Made by a program: the position numbers and the translations under genes
Source: Porites lobata
Taxonomy: Eukaryota > Cnidaria > Anthozoa > Scleractinia > Poritidae
DNA: 64,000 bases
Assembly: GCA_942486035.1 (NCBI GenBank)
Contig: CALNXK010000108.1
Location: forward strand, 1,221,001 to 1,285,000
Reading direction: 5' to 3'
In this document: piece after piece, positions 11,562 through 23,758 of the stretch
Position numbering within the stretch: the first letter of the stretch is position 1
Layout: every line of letters begins with the position of its first letter
Notes under the pieces: model-generated
What the model was told of the DNA's origin: nothing
Database searches by the model: none
Seen by the model: only the letters and a program-made list of their open reading frames with translations

Positions 11562-13371
11562 CTAAATACAAACCAGGAAAATAGTTTTTTACATTATAAT
11601 GAAAGCTCTGTTAAATATTTTCAAACATTTGAAATCTAAATCTTGGGCTATAGCAAAAATAGTGCCTTCATGATTCGCAACTTTGGAAAAAAACCTCTTT
11701 CTCTTCTAGGTTTTGACCATTAGATTCGAAATTACGTTACGGTATTTTCCAAGCTTGAAAAAAATTTAAATCAGTTTTTAAACTCTCTCAATGAAAGATG
11801 CATTCCATTGAAATTCAAAATCTCCTATTCACCAATTTCAATGCTTCCATTTATACAAAAAAAAAAAGAAATGCTAACATGCTCAACTACTGGGATATAA
11901 TAATTGTGACTATCTTATGCCTCAGTGAGCTGAAGGTTGTAGTTGAACTGGAATCACAGCAAGGTCAACAGAATGATTCATCAGTAATAGAGATCAATTA
12001 AATGATTTTTAACAATACCTGGTTTTGGTACTTGTATATGTATAGTTGGAGCTGTTTGAATCATCACACCAGTCGGTGTCACAGGACCTTGTACTGGTGA
12101 ATATATATTGTTTTGCTCTAGCTGCTCAATAACTGACGAAGGTAGCGGTATCTCCGTAATCTCATATCGACCTGCATATCAAAAGAAAACAATTAAATTA
12201 CACAAACTATTTCTTTAACTTGGAGTTGCCCATACGCTAATTTCAGCTTTCCAAAAAGGGTGTTTTCGGTGGTTGGTTTGTTTGTGTTGTTCTTGTTCTC
12301 ATTAATTCTTACCTCAAGCGTAGTTTAGCCTTCGGACCTTAAGCTGGAGCTCTAAATTTTCCATCAAAAGAGGACAAGTAAATTTCATCTTAAAAAGTGA
12401 CAGGACGGATTTAATGGTGAAATAAGCAGAGACATTACCTGTCTTTAGCAGGTACCTTTACTTGGTTTTAATTTTGGCTTTGTTATTTTGGATTAAAGAT
12501 TGGACACACTGAAGCATAGGTGTCCATTTCCTATGAGCGCCCGAATTTTGGAGTTAGTCCTTCGAATTTACCGTATTTGTTTGTTTGATCGGTTATCTGG
12601 CTTATTAATATCTTAAATCTTAATATTTTAATATCCTTTTGTTTGTTTGATTGTTTTGATTTACGTGCTTATCGAGGTGCAAAACTATTGAATAACGCTC
12701 AATATGCAATCCCTTTGGAAAAAAGCGTACAACATTTCGAGGTCTTCCTAAAACAGCTGTTTGTTAGGAATTTCAGCGACAATGAAAACGGTGTCATCGG
12801 TTTCCATTTCCAGAATCAGCTAAGGCTTGTTATTGCAGCTAGCTAGGTCTGCAATAACAACCTGAATGGACGCTTTCCCATAAACGCTATTGACAGTCAG
12901 AGATTATTCCTGTCACCATTGATAAAATTGCAAACATATTAAAGATGGCCATTACATTCACTTTTTTCTGTTCGGCTTTCACTTCCCTACAAAGAAATTT
13001 CCTTGCTTGTGTCGGTGGGTGAACTTTTCAAGCAGACCAAGAAAGGCTAATTGAGGTTTAACACTTGAGGAGTTCACCGCGGGATAGATAATAAGGAACC
13101 ATTATCCCTGAAGTGAATTTAACTTAATTAAAATCTGTCAGAATAGAATTAAAGCAAAAAAAGTTCAAATGCTATAAGGTGTTTCCTGTATTTCACGATT
13201 TTTTTTTTGCGGTGCAATAACACACCTTTCCAACATCTCCTTCTTATTATTTAGAACAACAAATTAAATTTAAAACTTACCTGTTGGCTTAATATAATAT
13301 GTTCCTTTCACGGGCCAAATCACAGATTGAAGAACACAACAAAGGCAGACGAAGTGGGAAATGGTGGTCAT
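11143..13371 (-). CDS. Small secreted Pro/Cys-rich protein, three-exon gene
   Basis: Three minus-strand exons join cleanly: 13281-13371, 12019-12171 and 11143-11561. Both introns are phase 1 with GT..AG ends, and the product is about 220 residues. It starts MTTISHFVCLCCVLQS, a good signal peptide (hydrophobic to about residue 20), so the protein should be secreted. Residues 31-81 are Pro/Ile/Val-rich (YEITEIPLP, PVQGPVTPTG). The last exon holds the cluster SCPPPATCPCPCPQPS, a second cluster CPSLCICVC, a Ser/Pro-rich stretch, and ends TCTGIGGTNFCSS. I recognise no family. It lies 2.2 kb downstream of the large vWA gene on the same strand and shares its plan of signal-peptide exon, phase-1 intron and Pro-rich exon, so it may be a matrix or mucus protein of the same cluster. 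That link is inference, and no transcript supports the model here. Confidence 0.6.
11562..12018 (-). other. Intron 2 of the small secreted gene
   Basis: Phase-1 GT..AG intron of 457 bp. A 67-codon plus-strand frame at 11798-12001 has no recognisable motif and is treated as chance. Confidence 0.5.
12019..12171 (-). CDS. Small secreted gene, exon 2: Pro-rich segment
   Basis: Flanked by a GCAG acceptor and a CCAG|GTATTG donor. The 153-nt exon is phase 1-1 and encodes RYEITEIPLPSSVIEQLEQ, then VQGPVTPTG and IHIQVPKP, without a stop. It is rather like exon 2 of the large gene (TEIEYQPIGEIKP) in position and composition. Confidence 0.55.
12172..13280 (-). other. Intron 1 of the small secreted gene
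   Basis: Phase-1 GT..AG intron of about 1.1 kb. Nothing recognisable inside. Confidence 0.5.
13281..13371 (-). CDS. Small secreted gene, exon 1: signal peptide
   Basis: ATG at 13371; encodes MTTISHFVCLCCVLQSVIWP and ends at a consensus donor CAG|GTAAGT in phase 1. The start is chosen because it opens directly into the signal sequence. Confidence 0.6.
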
Positions 13372-15609
13372 TTGTTTAACTCAATCCGTACAAGTTGGCA
13401 AAATAACAAAACAACAACTCGCAGGTTACAAAGCAAGATTTAACTTACGCGAGAGTCAATCTACTACTTGAAATTTTACACTTGACGCGCTTATTACGTA
13501 AGGCTTTATGCATCTCATTGTATTTTACTTTTCATGGTCCATTCCATTAAATTTTATGACAACACTCAAGTCAAAGAACGAAATGTGCAGTAGGTAAACT
13601 GTGAGTGATAAAAAGTGAGATTCGACCCGACCATTCAGATTTGTTTACCTTTGAAGCTGTTTTTCTTTTATTTATTTTCTTCATTTGGTTTATTTATGGC
13701 TGGTATTGCTGAAACTTTACATTGGAAGTCGCAGGCAAAGTAACATAACACACGGACCACAAGCTTTGTCCCACCCACTTTTTACTCTAGGTGGCTGGAG
13801 AATCTGGAACGCTTCGGTTTCGATAACCAATCATATTTCATAATTTAATGAATTTTACTATGTCATATCTAGCAAAGGTTGGTACCTAGAAGTGTTCTCA
13901 TCGGGAGACAACTGTTTTAGCCATGTAAAAGAGATGTACCTTTAATTTGATTTCTTTTAACATACAATGGGGATCAAAAAAACTTGGAACCACCAGGTAA
14001 ACTGTTCGAGGAAACATCACTAAGGACTCCTCTTCGCCTCTTCTCCTTCATCGCCTCATTCTCTTTCGCCCCAAGAGCAATGTTGTGCAAAAACACATAA
14101 ACTTGTTTGTAACCATTAACATTGCCTGGGGTGGAGCCTTGATCATCTCAACTACTCTTACACTTTTGACCTCCATTGTAGACTGTCAGTAAATGAAATT
14201 TTCATATGGCTATATCCGAAGATGAAGCGAATCCTGACTTCTGACAGACTACCCGGCAGGCAAGATGGGTCAATCTTTCCCGCTCGAGATTTCCCACGTT
14301 GGTCCCGCAAAAAAAGGTTTTCCCTGTAGCCTTATAATAAATCCTATATTGACCAAGTTTGTTCGGTCAAGATGGTTTGATATTGGCCTCGTTCTCTGTT
14401 TATTTTTATTGCCCTCGACTTCGTCTCTGTCCATAAAACGGCAAAAACGAACTATGCCAAAGTAACAATGGCCTTAATAGACACATCCAATGAGCAATCT
14501 TCTTGGCATAAAAACGTCGCGCAAACTGAAGAGGGAAAGCAAATCATTTTGTGCCAACAAATATTGTGCACCTACTTTTTATCCCTGACAAATTTTCTAT
14601 TCAACTGATTTTAAGAATATATACCAATTATCCACTGAAGTGGAGGTGGCCAGTGGCGGAAATTACCGACCAGCGTAAACATTCGCCACTAGCCACCGGC
14701 ACTGAGGTGAATAATTGAGCACAAAACTGATTATTTTTACACGGCTCATCTACTGCTGTCAACGATTGCAATATTGGCGCGCAAATGACCGAACAGCCGT
14801 CGTGTTTTCTTGCAGACAAGTAAAAGTTTTGAAGGCATTTGTTTATCTCTTACGGCCACATTTCTTCCCTTCAAGTACTTCTTTTTGTTACAGATTGTAT
14901 AAGGAAAACACGAAAACAAAATGGGTAAAAAATAAAGAGAAGTGCTAATTAGCCTCACTGGCCTCCTTTTAAAGTAAAAATTCTTAATATAATCTTTGCA
15001 CGCGCTCAGGCTAAAGAAAATAGTGAAACTGATTATAAAGGATATAAAAGAATAAATGTTCAGCAACAGGTCAATAAATTCACAAGTTGTATTGTACATA
15101 CACTCTTTGGAGTTTAAAGGTGCACTCTTTACATTTCTTTGTTTCTTGATATTTTGTTGCAAACTTTAGAAATAGAATGACACCGCCCTGCCGATTGTCC
15201 ACAAAACTGAACTGAAGTGGGATTTGACCTGAGTTATGTTTGGCTCTCTTCTTCTCACAGGAACAACAAAGAAGCCTCAGAATGCAGTTTGCTTAGAGTA
15301 GTTATACACCATGTCGCCTGCACTGGGCATTACCATTGCCTTCTAAGCACAGAATTCTTTTCTTTACAGCAAGCCTATAACACTCTACGTTGTATCATTG
15401 TTAACCCAAGACACCCGCAATCGGCCTCTTTTCGTCCACTGACAGGCACAATAGAGCAGCAAAAGGCCTCATTTACTAGCGTCCTATAGTGATAGATAGT
15501 ATACTATTTTTGTTATTTTGAAAGCTATTGGTATCCATGAACAGGGTCAACCTCCGTTCTTGTCTGCCACTGGATGTTTTCTAAGACGAAAGTTCCTAGA
15601 ATCTTTTCG
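13372..15609. other. Intergenic region between the small and large genes
   Basis: No coding exon is seen. A hairpin lies at about 14636-14712, where GTGGAGGTGGCCAGTGGCGG pairs with CGCCACTAGCCACCGGCAC; it looks like a piece of a dispersed foldback element. The rest holds nothing that I recognise, and I see no clear poly(A) signal for the large gene. Confidence 0.45.
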
Positions 15610-15791
15610 TTACATTTCCTGCTCTTCTCCCAGACCAATGATTCGGTAGACGTAATTAGCACCTTGAGCTCCAACGCAATCGTCCTGATTTTCCTTTGCT
15701 GGACACTCATTGAAGTCTCTTGTAATGCACTGATTTGATGGCCCATCCCTGCTATAGTCCATCTGGGTACTTGGCCCACTGTAGCACTCGC
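15610..15791 (-). CDS. Large gene exon 21: module 5, C-terminal half and stop
   Basis: 182 nt ending in TAA at 15610-15612. Encodes GECYSGPSTQMDYSRDG, PSNQCITRDFNECPAKENQD, DCVGAQGANYVYRIIGLGEE and QEM. The first Trp is Tyr. The protein ends 11 residues after NYVY, with no membrane anchor. Confidence 0.8.
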
Positions 15792-18700
15792 CTTTTAAAT
15801 TTAATAACAAAAAACTAATGTTAACTATAGTCTTACTGGGGGCTACGTTGGAATTAAAAAGCTACTATTTACCATTATATCCAATTGCTCAGCATTTACT
15901 AGCTCGAGACGAAAACTCTCAATCTTTTTTCAGGATGTTGAAACCATCTCTCTTCGTCAGGCAGATTTTCAAAACAAGAAAATAAACTAAGCTTTTTATA
16001 TAAAATGTGTTTTACCTAACACCTTAAAATAAAAACCTCACTATCCTTTCTTTTTACATCGGAATCGTACTATGTAAGCGGCCTTACCGTGGTTTTGCAC
16101 TCCAAAGTATTGATAGCCAAGCTCCTGTGCTTGCCCGGCGCACCTGCATAACACATCACTAAGATACATGTCAAGTTCACCAAGTTTTGCCTCCTTTCCA
16201 CTGAACTTTGGAGAAAGCTCTTCCATATCCGTAAATATGAGGTCAGGTAATGGGCGCAGAGAAAGTTGCTTATCAGCGTAGCATCCCATATTCTCGAACT
16301 GGGTTAAACAAGTCTTCCCTGCCAAACAAATAAAAGAAATGCATTTAGTTAATCAGAATTTAAAGTCTACATGACAATTGACTTTTTACGTTGATCTTTT
16401 CAATTGTGTCATGTTAGTTGTTTCCTACCGAGAAAAAGTTCACGTGATTAGATGATCTGCTATTACACTTTTAATATCTTTTACCTTGATGTGTCTCGAG
16501 CTTCTCTTTTATGCTGTAAACAAAAGTAGTTGTTTTATTTCCACCACATGCATTCTGATCATTTGCATCACACACGGCGAATTCTTTAGTGATACAGAAT
16601 TCAGATGGATCGTATTTATCGTTCGTTCTATCGGCTCGTCCTCCTGACCAGCATTCACCTGCGATAATGTAAAAAAAAGGCCATAAATGACCAGTTTTAA
16701 GGAGATTAAAATGACAGGGAAACACAGTACGTCAAGTTAGCCCCCCAACACCCACCCCCCATCGTAGTAAGCTGCTGGAAGGGTGTAGACGAAATACAGA
16801 TGAACATCACATTTTGCTTTAAAATACAAATTTGAATGTGACTGTTTCAATAAAAGTTCAAACAAAATGATTGTTTGGGTACAACCGTTGAAGAAACGCA
16901 TGTTTTGGAAAGGACAACCATACAGTCTGCAATTGAACGCGATACTCACCGAAGTTAGCCATTCCAAAATTACCGAATCCCTTTGCTTTTGAAAGCTGCG
17001 CACAACGACAAACCATATCGTCCAAATGGCTATCCCAGTTTCCCCAGTTTATGGCAAAACCGCTAAAATCGGGACTGCTTTCATCGAGGTCAGTGAACAG
17101 AAGTTGTGGCAAAGGTCTCCCATTTAGTAAATTATTGTAACAACCTTTCTTTATGAAATCCACGGGACAATTATCTGAAGAAAAGGGAAAAAGAAATAAT
17201 TCACAGACAGAAATTCAGTTGCTTATCATGCAAAAAATTTTGAGTTTTGAGGAAAATAATATGTTTTGAGAAATTTTTAACGTTTAAATTTCTTCGGCAC
17301 ACCCATTCTACTGATCACGAAAGTAACAGGCTCATATGTGACATCATGAGAAGCAAATTCAGCAAACGCATCTTCCTAGCATAGTTTACCTTTCTTTCTC
17401 TCCACACTTGTTTACTTGTATATTAAGTCAAGCGTCCCTTAATTTGCCTCTTGGTCGCTTAATCTACGTAAAAGCTTCTTTGTTTTCGAGAGGTTTGCAA
17501 AGGAAGGGCCAAAATGGCGGATGAAGAGCCAAATGGCGGTAAATTTGAACTTTTCTAAACAATTCTATTCGCAGAGTTTTTGTAGTATTGTGTACTTTCA
17601 ATTATAATTTTAAAAAAATTAATAAGTTGTGGGCACTTTTAAAGACTCGGCCGGACACAGTTTTTTTTATGAAAAATGAAATAGTACTGTATTTCTGTTT
17701 TCTTTTATTTGTTTCCAAATTACAAAGTTTTTCTTAGTTTTTGTGTGGGCATTGTCAGTTTATAATGGTATAATAGCAATGGTAACCAGGCCTGGTTAAC
17801 AATTCCCTTAAACTCTCTCTAGAACGCAGACATGTTGACTTATGCTAGTAATATGAAATAGAACGTTAATCAATGCAGTGCTGGAGGGGTACCTTACCGT
17901 ACAACTTTTCTTGCCGACTGGCCTTGGAATATAACGGACCAGGTGCTTTATCCGTCTGAGCTGAAATCAGAGTAGACCAATAAATGCAATAACCATGCAT
18001 ATTAAAATCAATACTGTAAAGGATAATTTTTTGACAAAAATGAATAATGGCGCTACTTTGGGGCTACCTTTAGGAATCAGGTACAGCATCAACAGAATTA
18101 TTAACAAAAAAAAGAGAAACGGTAGATAAAAGGGTGGCGGGGGGGGAGAGAAAATTCGCCAGCCCTAGAGAGATGATGATTGGGTTACATTTTCTGCTTA
18201 CCTACTATGCTTGTCTTGTATTTTCCAGTTCTCTTTTAAACCCTACTATATCGCCATTTTACTCAAACCTTTACACCGTGGCTCATCAAAACTTGAACTT
18301 TCACTGTTCATTTGACTGACCTTCTGTAAGTATAATGCGATAGACGTAATTGGAGCTTTGATCACCAGCACAATCACCAACACTGTTGGCATCACACGGC
18401 TGCTGAAGGGTGTTAAGACACTGTTCAGAAGGTCCAAAATCGTTATAAGTATCAGCAGCGTTCCTTCCAGACCAGCAATCTCCTACACATTAAGATAATA
18501 GTAATATAAAGAGATGTCTAGTTAGCGATCAAATCCCATTGCCACGACTAGCCTATTAACCGATTAAAGATAAAGAAAATACGTTAACAATAATAATAAG
18601 AAGAAGAATAATGATGATGATGATAATGATGATGATTATGAGCTGCCTACTCTTTGATATGTCCATAAAGACCGTAAAATCTAGAATGAACAAATGACAG

Positions 18701-21700
18701 AATGAAGGCCACAAAAATTCCAGTAATTATACGAGCCATAGGACTAATAAAAAAGGGTTGGAGAAATATATCTAACAAATCTCGCGTAACATCAACTTAC
18801 ACGAACTACAGAAGTGATTATAATAATTAAAGTTGTCTTGTGTTTGTTGCCTGTATGCAATTTTCTGACATCCGATTTACGTCAATCCAAGCAAACTACG
18901 AAATGAAATGTTTTCAGAAGAACAAATAACGACCGGAAAAGAATGTGAGCTATCTACTTTGAAAGTACTGTTAAGTAACGCGTCACTCATCCAATCTGCG
19001 TAAGTGTAGATTATGGAAATGTACAAGGAATCACTCCTTCTATTGTATCTTCATGAAAAAAAGCATGGCTACATAGAACAGCACTCTTATTTTGAAATTC
19101 ACAAGAATGATCATTTTAAGCTTTCTCTCGTGTCGCTGTATGTAAAGGTTTGGAGCAAGATACCATACCGTAAACTGCTGGCTTGCGTGCAGCCGCAAGA
19201 AGGGGAGGGGGAGAGGAAAGGGAAAAAGAAGGAAAGGGAAAAGGAAAGGGAACCCCTGCCATAAGAGCCGGCCTTTTTGTATTACACCTGCCAATTTCCT
19301 AACTAATCCGATGACGTCAGCTGTCAATACGTGACCAATCAGAAGTAGGCAGCGCTTCTCAGCATGGTCCGAAGTGAATTACTTTGTATACAGGAAATTT
19401 TCAATTCGGGACGCTTTTTTCAAGTGACATCATAATCGAGCGAAATAAAACATTTTTACTGCTCTTGCATTGCTCCCGCAGCAAACACGACAAGCAATGA
19501 TCGGTTTCGAGTGAATACACGAGACATTTGGTGTTAACTCATCAAACACAATGGTTACCAAGAACAGAACAGTCACCGGCCTAATACGCGAATAATGAAA
19601 GGAGAATAAAACACAATTGTCAAAAAGCTCAAGAAATCAGAAAGAAGAGAGAGAAGAAATTCTCAGCTTGAATCTGACGTTTGCCGTTTGCCGTATACGT
19701 GGAGCTTACTGCGCGCTTTTCATAAACACGCGAACTCTGCAGTTCAAAAACCAACTGACGTTTGCGTTCTTCGCTGCCGTCAATCATCTTAACAGAACGT
19801 TGCTTTAACGGGTTCAAAAGGTCAAGGTTTGTGATCTGTGATTGGTGGATTTCGATCCGTTTTGTGTGTTTCTGTGTTTCAAGGTTCATTGCTTGTGATC
19901 GTAATTATGTTTGACGGCAACGAAAAACGCAATTGTGAAGGTGGCTTTTGAATTTTAGAGTTCGCGTGTTTGTGAAAAGCGCAGTTAACTCCGTCTCTAT
20001 TAATATCCTGGAGGGGGCTATAATCAGATGTGTTTTTTTGTTTGCATGTACATGTTGATGGGCATATAACTGGGAGGGCTTGACACATACTGACAACTTA
20101 CAAAAAATATATACTGAATAAAGGACTGCGGAGCATTAGATATTTTGAAAACCGAAGATAACTTTGTAGATAATTACAAAATCATGGTTAATCTTAAACT
20201 GGATTAAATAACAAAAAGTAGATCATGCAAGATATCCCCATTATTTCTTTTCTTTTTTTTTTTACGTTTGTAAGCACATATATGCAATTGTAAAGATTGT
20301 TTTCTTTTCATGACTTACGTTTTTCTCCTTTATAAAACTCTTACTTTGTAAAACACTCTTTGTAAAACTTTTCTTTTGTTTTGCAAAATAAATTTGAAGC
20401 TTAAAACCTGAACTTAAGATCCATTCAGATATGATCGCTATCTCGAGCTATACAGCGATTGTTTTTTGGCTTTAGCACCACGATTAGTTAGCAAAATCTT
20501 TTGATCTCGCTCGTTCTAATCAGGTTTGTGTGATGTTAACTCACCATAGCTTTTTACTAAGGCGCTTTAAAGGCGATGTTTGATTTTTGGCTTGTTTCAA
20601 ATATTAGATGGTTCTAAACATTTATTTTGACGTATTATGAAAAACAAGATAAAAATACAAATATACCAACCAAAGTTTCGAATCCCAAAGACCTGGTAGT
20701 TCTTTTTGTGGACTATATTGGCGCACCTGCAGACAAACTCTGGTAGCCAAGAATTCCATTTATCCCATTTAACCAACTGGTTTTCGTTAAGAATCTTTTC
20801 CGGCAGTGCAAGCTCTTGGCTGTTGGCCAACTTATCGACAAAACACCCAACTTTTTCATACTTTATATTGCAAACTAAAATACAACAAAGAATATTTAAG
20901 AGTAGATGTAAGACGCTATTCTCACTAATTGGTTTGGTTTAAAAAGAGTATACACTTTTATTTTGTTTTGGACTTCACCCTACAATAAAAAGCTAAAGAC
21001 CGGAAGTTTCTAAAACGTTCTCGCGAACGTAGAGTGTTTTCTGTGCACCGCAGCAAGGCAAGTTTCGAAAACTCTGACGTCATACTATTGACGCATCACA
21101 TACTCCTAGATCCCTTAAGAACGTGAGGGCGTATACATGAACACTTTCTTGAGGGTTTAGGTCAAAACACAGGAACTCAGGCGCAGCACAAAGCGGATTG
21201 AAGAATATTGTCGAGAACATAGCAGATTCAAAAGTATTGGCCTGGAAAATCCATTTTCTTTTTTTTTCAAACAAAAGAATAACATTTCTTACTAGAGTCA
21301 GAACCGCTTTTACTTGGCCCTTTCAAAACTGTATTGTGTTCTATCAGAGTGCTAGACTGCCACAGTCCCCTATTTTTTCGTAAGATCGTCAGGAGAGATA
21401 CGGGTGGCTATCTAGCTTTATGGCCGCCTGTCAAAGCAAAGTGGTCGATCTCTAAGAACTTACGGGAAAATAGGCGACTGTGAACAGTCTATCAGATTAC
21501 TTTCGTTACAGTCTCAAGCAATGTGTAACTGAATTTATTACATCAGACTACAAGTCGTTTGTTTAAACCAACTGGCACTTAAGCTCCATTTTTACTTACC
21601 CTTCGACACCGGAGGAAGCAACGTGACTGGCAGGGTTGGAGGTACTGTTGGGCCTGCAGGTAGTTCAGGGGACACTAAAAATGAACCGTAAACGCGGTTT

Positions 21701-23632
21701 ATGAGCCCTGGACAAAATAAAAAACATATCCAAAAACATCTCCGTTTGTCTGATCACGTGCTCCTGTTAGTCGCCTATGAAGAGGGTCAATCTTTGGGAC
21801 ATATATGAAGAAAAAACATCTAAAACAATGCTTTGCCATATTTTTGTGCGTTCCATTTGAGAGAGTTGTAAGGTAATTAATTCTCATTTTGGCGTTCGCG
21901 TTATTATTCTACCTGTACTGTTGATTCTCTAACGTTTGTTTGTACCTGTTACGAGTGGTGTGCCTGTGATAAGTGTTTTACCTGTGACGCGAGTGTTGCA
22001 TGTAGTTTGGTATTTTAGTTTCTAAATACCCGACTACTTAGGGTGTTTCGATACAGTTTTTGGAGACCATACCAATATTTTTCATTCGCCTTAAAAGTGA
22101 TTTTATCCTTGTCCAATCGCTATGAAATTTTAACCAATAATTGATTTTGGATTGAAGTTTGTCAAAATGTAGTTTTAAGTTAAATCAATATCAGTATGTC
22201 AACAATAAAAAAAATGGAAATCGATAAAAGCCGAATTTTGCGAAATCTTGACCTGCTACTGAAAATCCTACACCAGGAACTTAAAACGGGGTATTTGCAA
22301 ATAACCTGCGCGAGAAATAAAAAATTCCGTTTGTTTGAATTCAAATTAAACGTAAATATATTTCTAACCTGATATTTTCAATAGCCGTGATAAATTTTTT
22401 CATAGAAAAAGTTCTAAATAACTCAAATCAATCCTAAGTAGCGTCAGAATGCTTCCAAATATCATATTTTGCTGCTTGGAAAATTTGGTGTACTTTCTTT
22501 CATGCGATCCTGAAAACTCAACTGTTTTCTGTCACCACCTGTCTAAATGAAACTTTATTCTAAATTTTGACTTTTAACGCTTTTCTGTATATCTCTAGAA
22601 CAGCTTGACAAAATGCTTTTTAAACCTCATCACGTAATTTTTACCAACCTGGCCTACGAAACGCCCAAAACTCCGGGTTAAAACATTTACTGTTACGTTG
22701 TGCTAATTTTTCCAAATAAATGCGGACCATACATACCTCCATGAATAGTACATTTCAGTACGAATATTGTCAATTGTTGGCCTTACACTAGAGCTATATA
22801 TCAAGTATAATCTAAGTGTAATTGGAACCTATTTTGAGTGTGAAGGGTTAAAATGTGCCCACTTCAACTTTACTGGGTGACCACGGAAACGTTCGTAGTT
22901 CAAAGAAGCCGAAGTTCGTCGCCAAGTCTGGTCTACACCACACTTGAGAACGCACTTGACCAATTGACCACTCCAGAAAATACCATAACATACCATAATG
23001 CTCTTTGTTTGTCACCCCAATATTTAGTATAAGTATTGTCTTCAGTTTCTCTTGGGAGTTAAAATGGCCTGAGAGAAACTGAAAACAATGCTTCTGCAAA
23101 ATTTTGGGGTGACAAACAAAGAGCATGATGATATGTTATGGTATTTTCTGGAGTGGTCAATAGGAAATGGAAGCCATGTGCACTATGTTCACGTGCAGCG
23201 GTTCCAAGATTCTAATGAACGGAAAGATATTAAACACTCAACCTGTCTTGGTTAGCTACATGTAAGAGCCTTGAGGAAGAGGCCAAGACCAAGCCCTGCG
23301 GCGATTTGATTTTTTGTTTAGTAAAATCCAACTAGTTGGTCAAAAATATCGAGAATAAAAAAATTTTAGCTAGTTAAAGCTAGACTTTAATCCTTTTCTG
23401 CCGCCAAAAAGGGCGTACTTTTCGCTACTAGTAGGCTATAACATATAGCCCTATTAGTAAAATCCAACTAGTGGTCTATTATTAATGCTGCGTTCTGATT
23501 GGTTGAGCTACTACTAGGCTATATGTTATAGCCCACTAGTAGCAAAAAGTGCAGGCTCTTTGGCGGCAAAAAAGGATTAAAGTCTAGCTTTAACTAGCTG
23601 AACCTTTTTTATTCTCGATATTTTTGACCAAC

Positions 23633-23673
<41 letters not shown>

Positions 23674-23727
23674 GGCCTGTGAGTCAATAACCCATTCGGC
23701 CGTCGGCTTCATGGGCTATTGACTAAG

Positions 23728-23758
<31 letters not shown>

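Noticed and set aside
19013..19264. Frame ending in a Glu/Lys/Arg run
   Set aside because: The charged run comes from a purine tract; no splice context and no domain.
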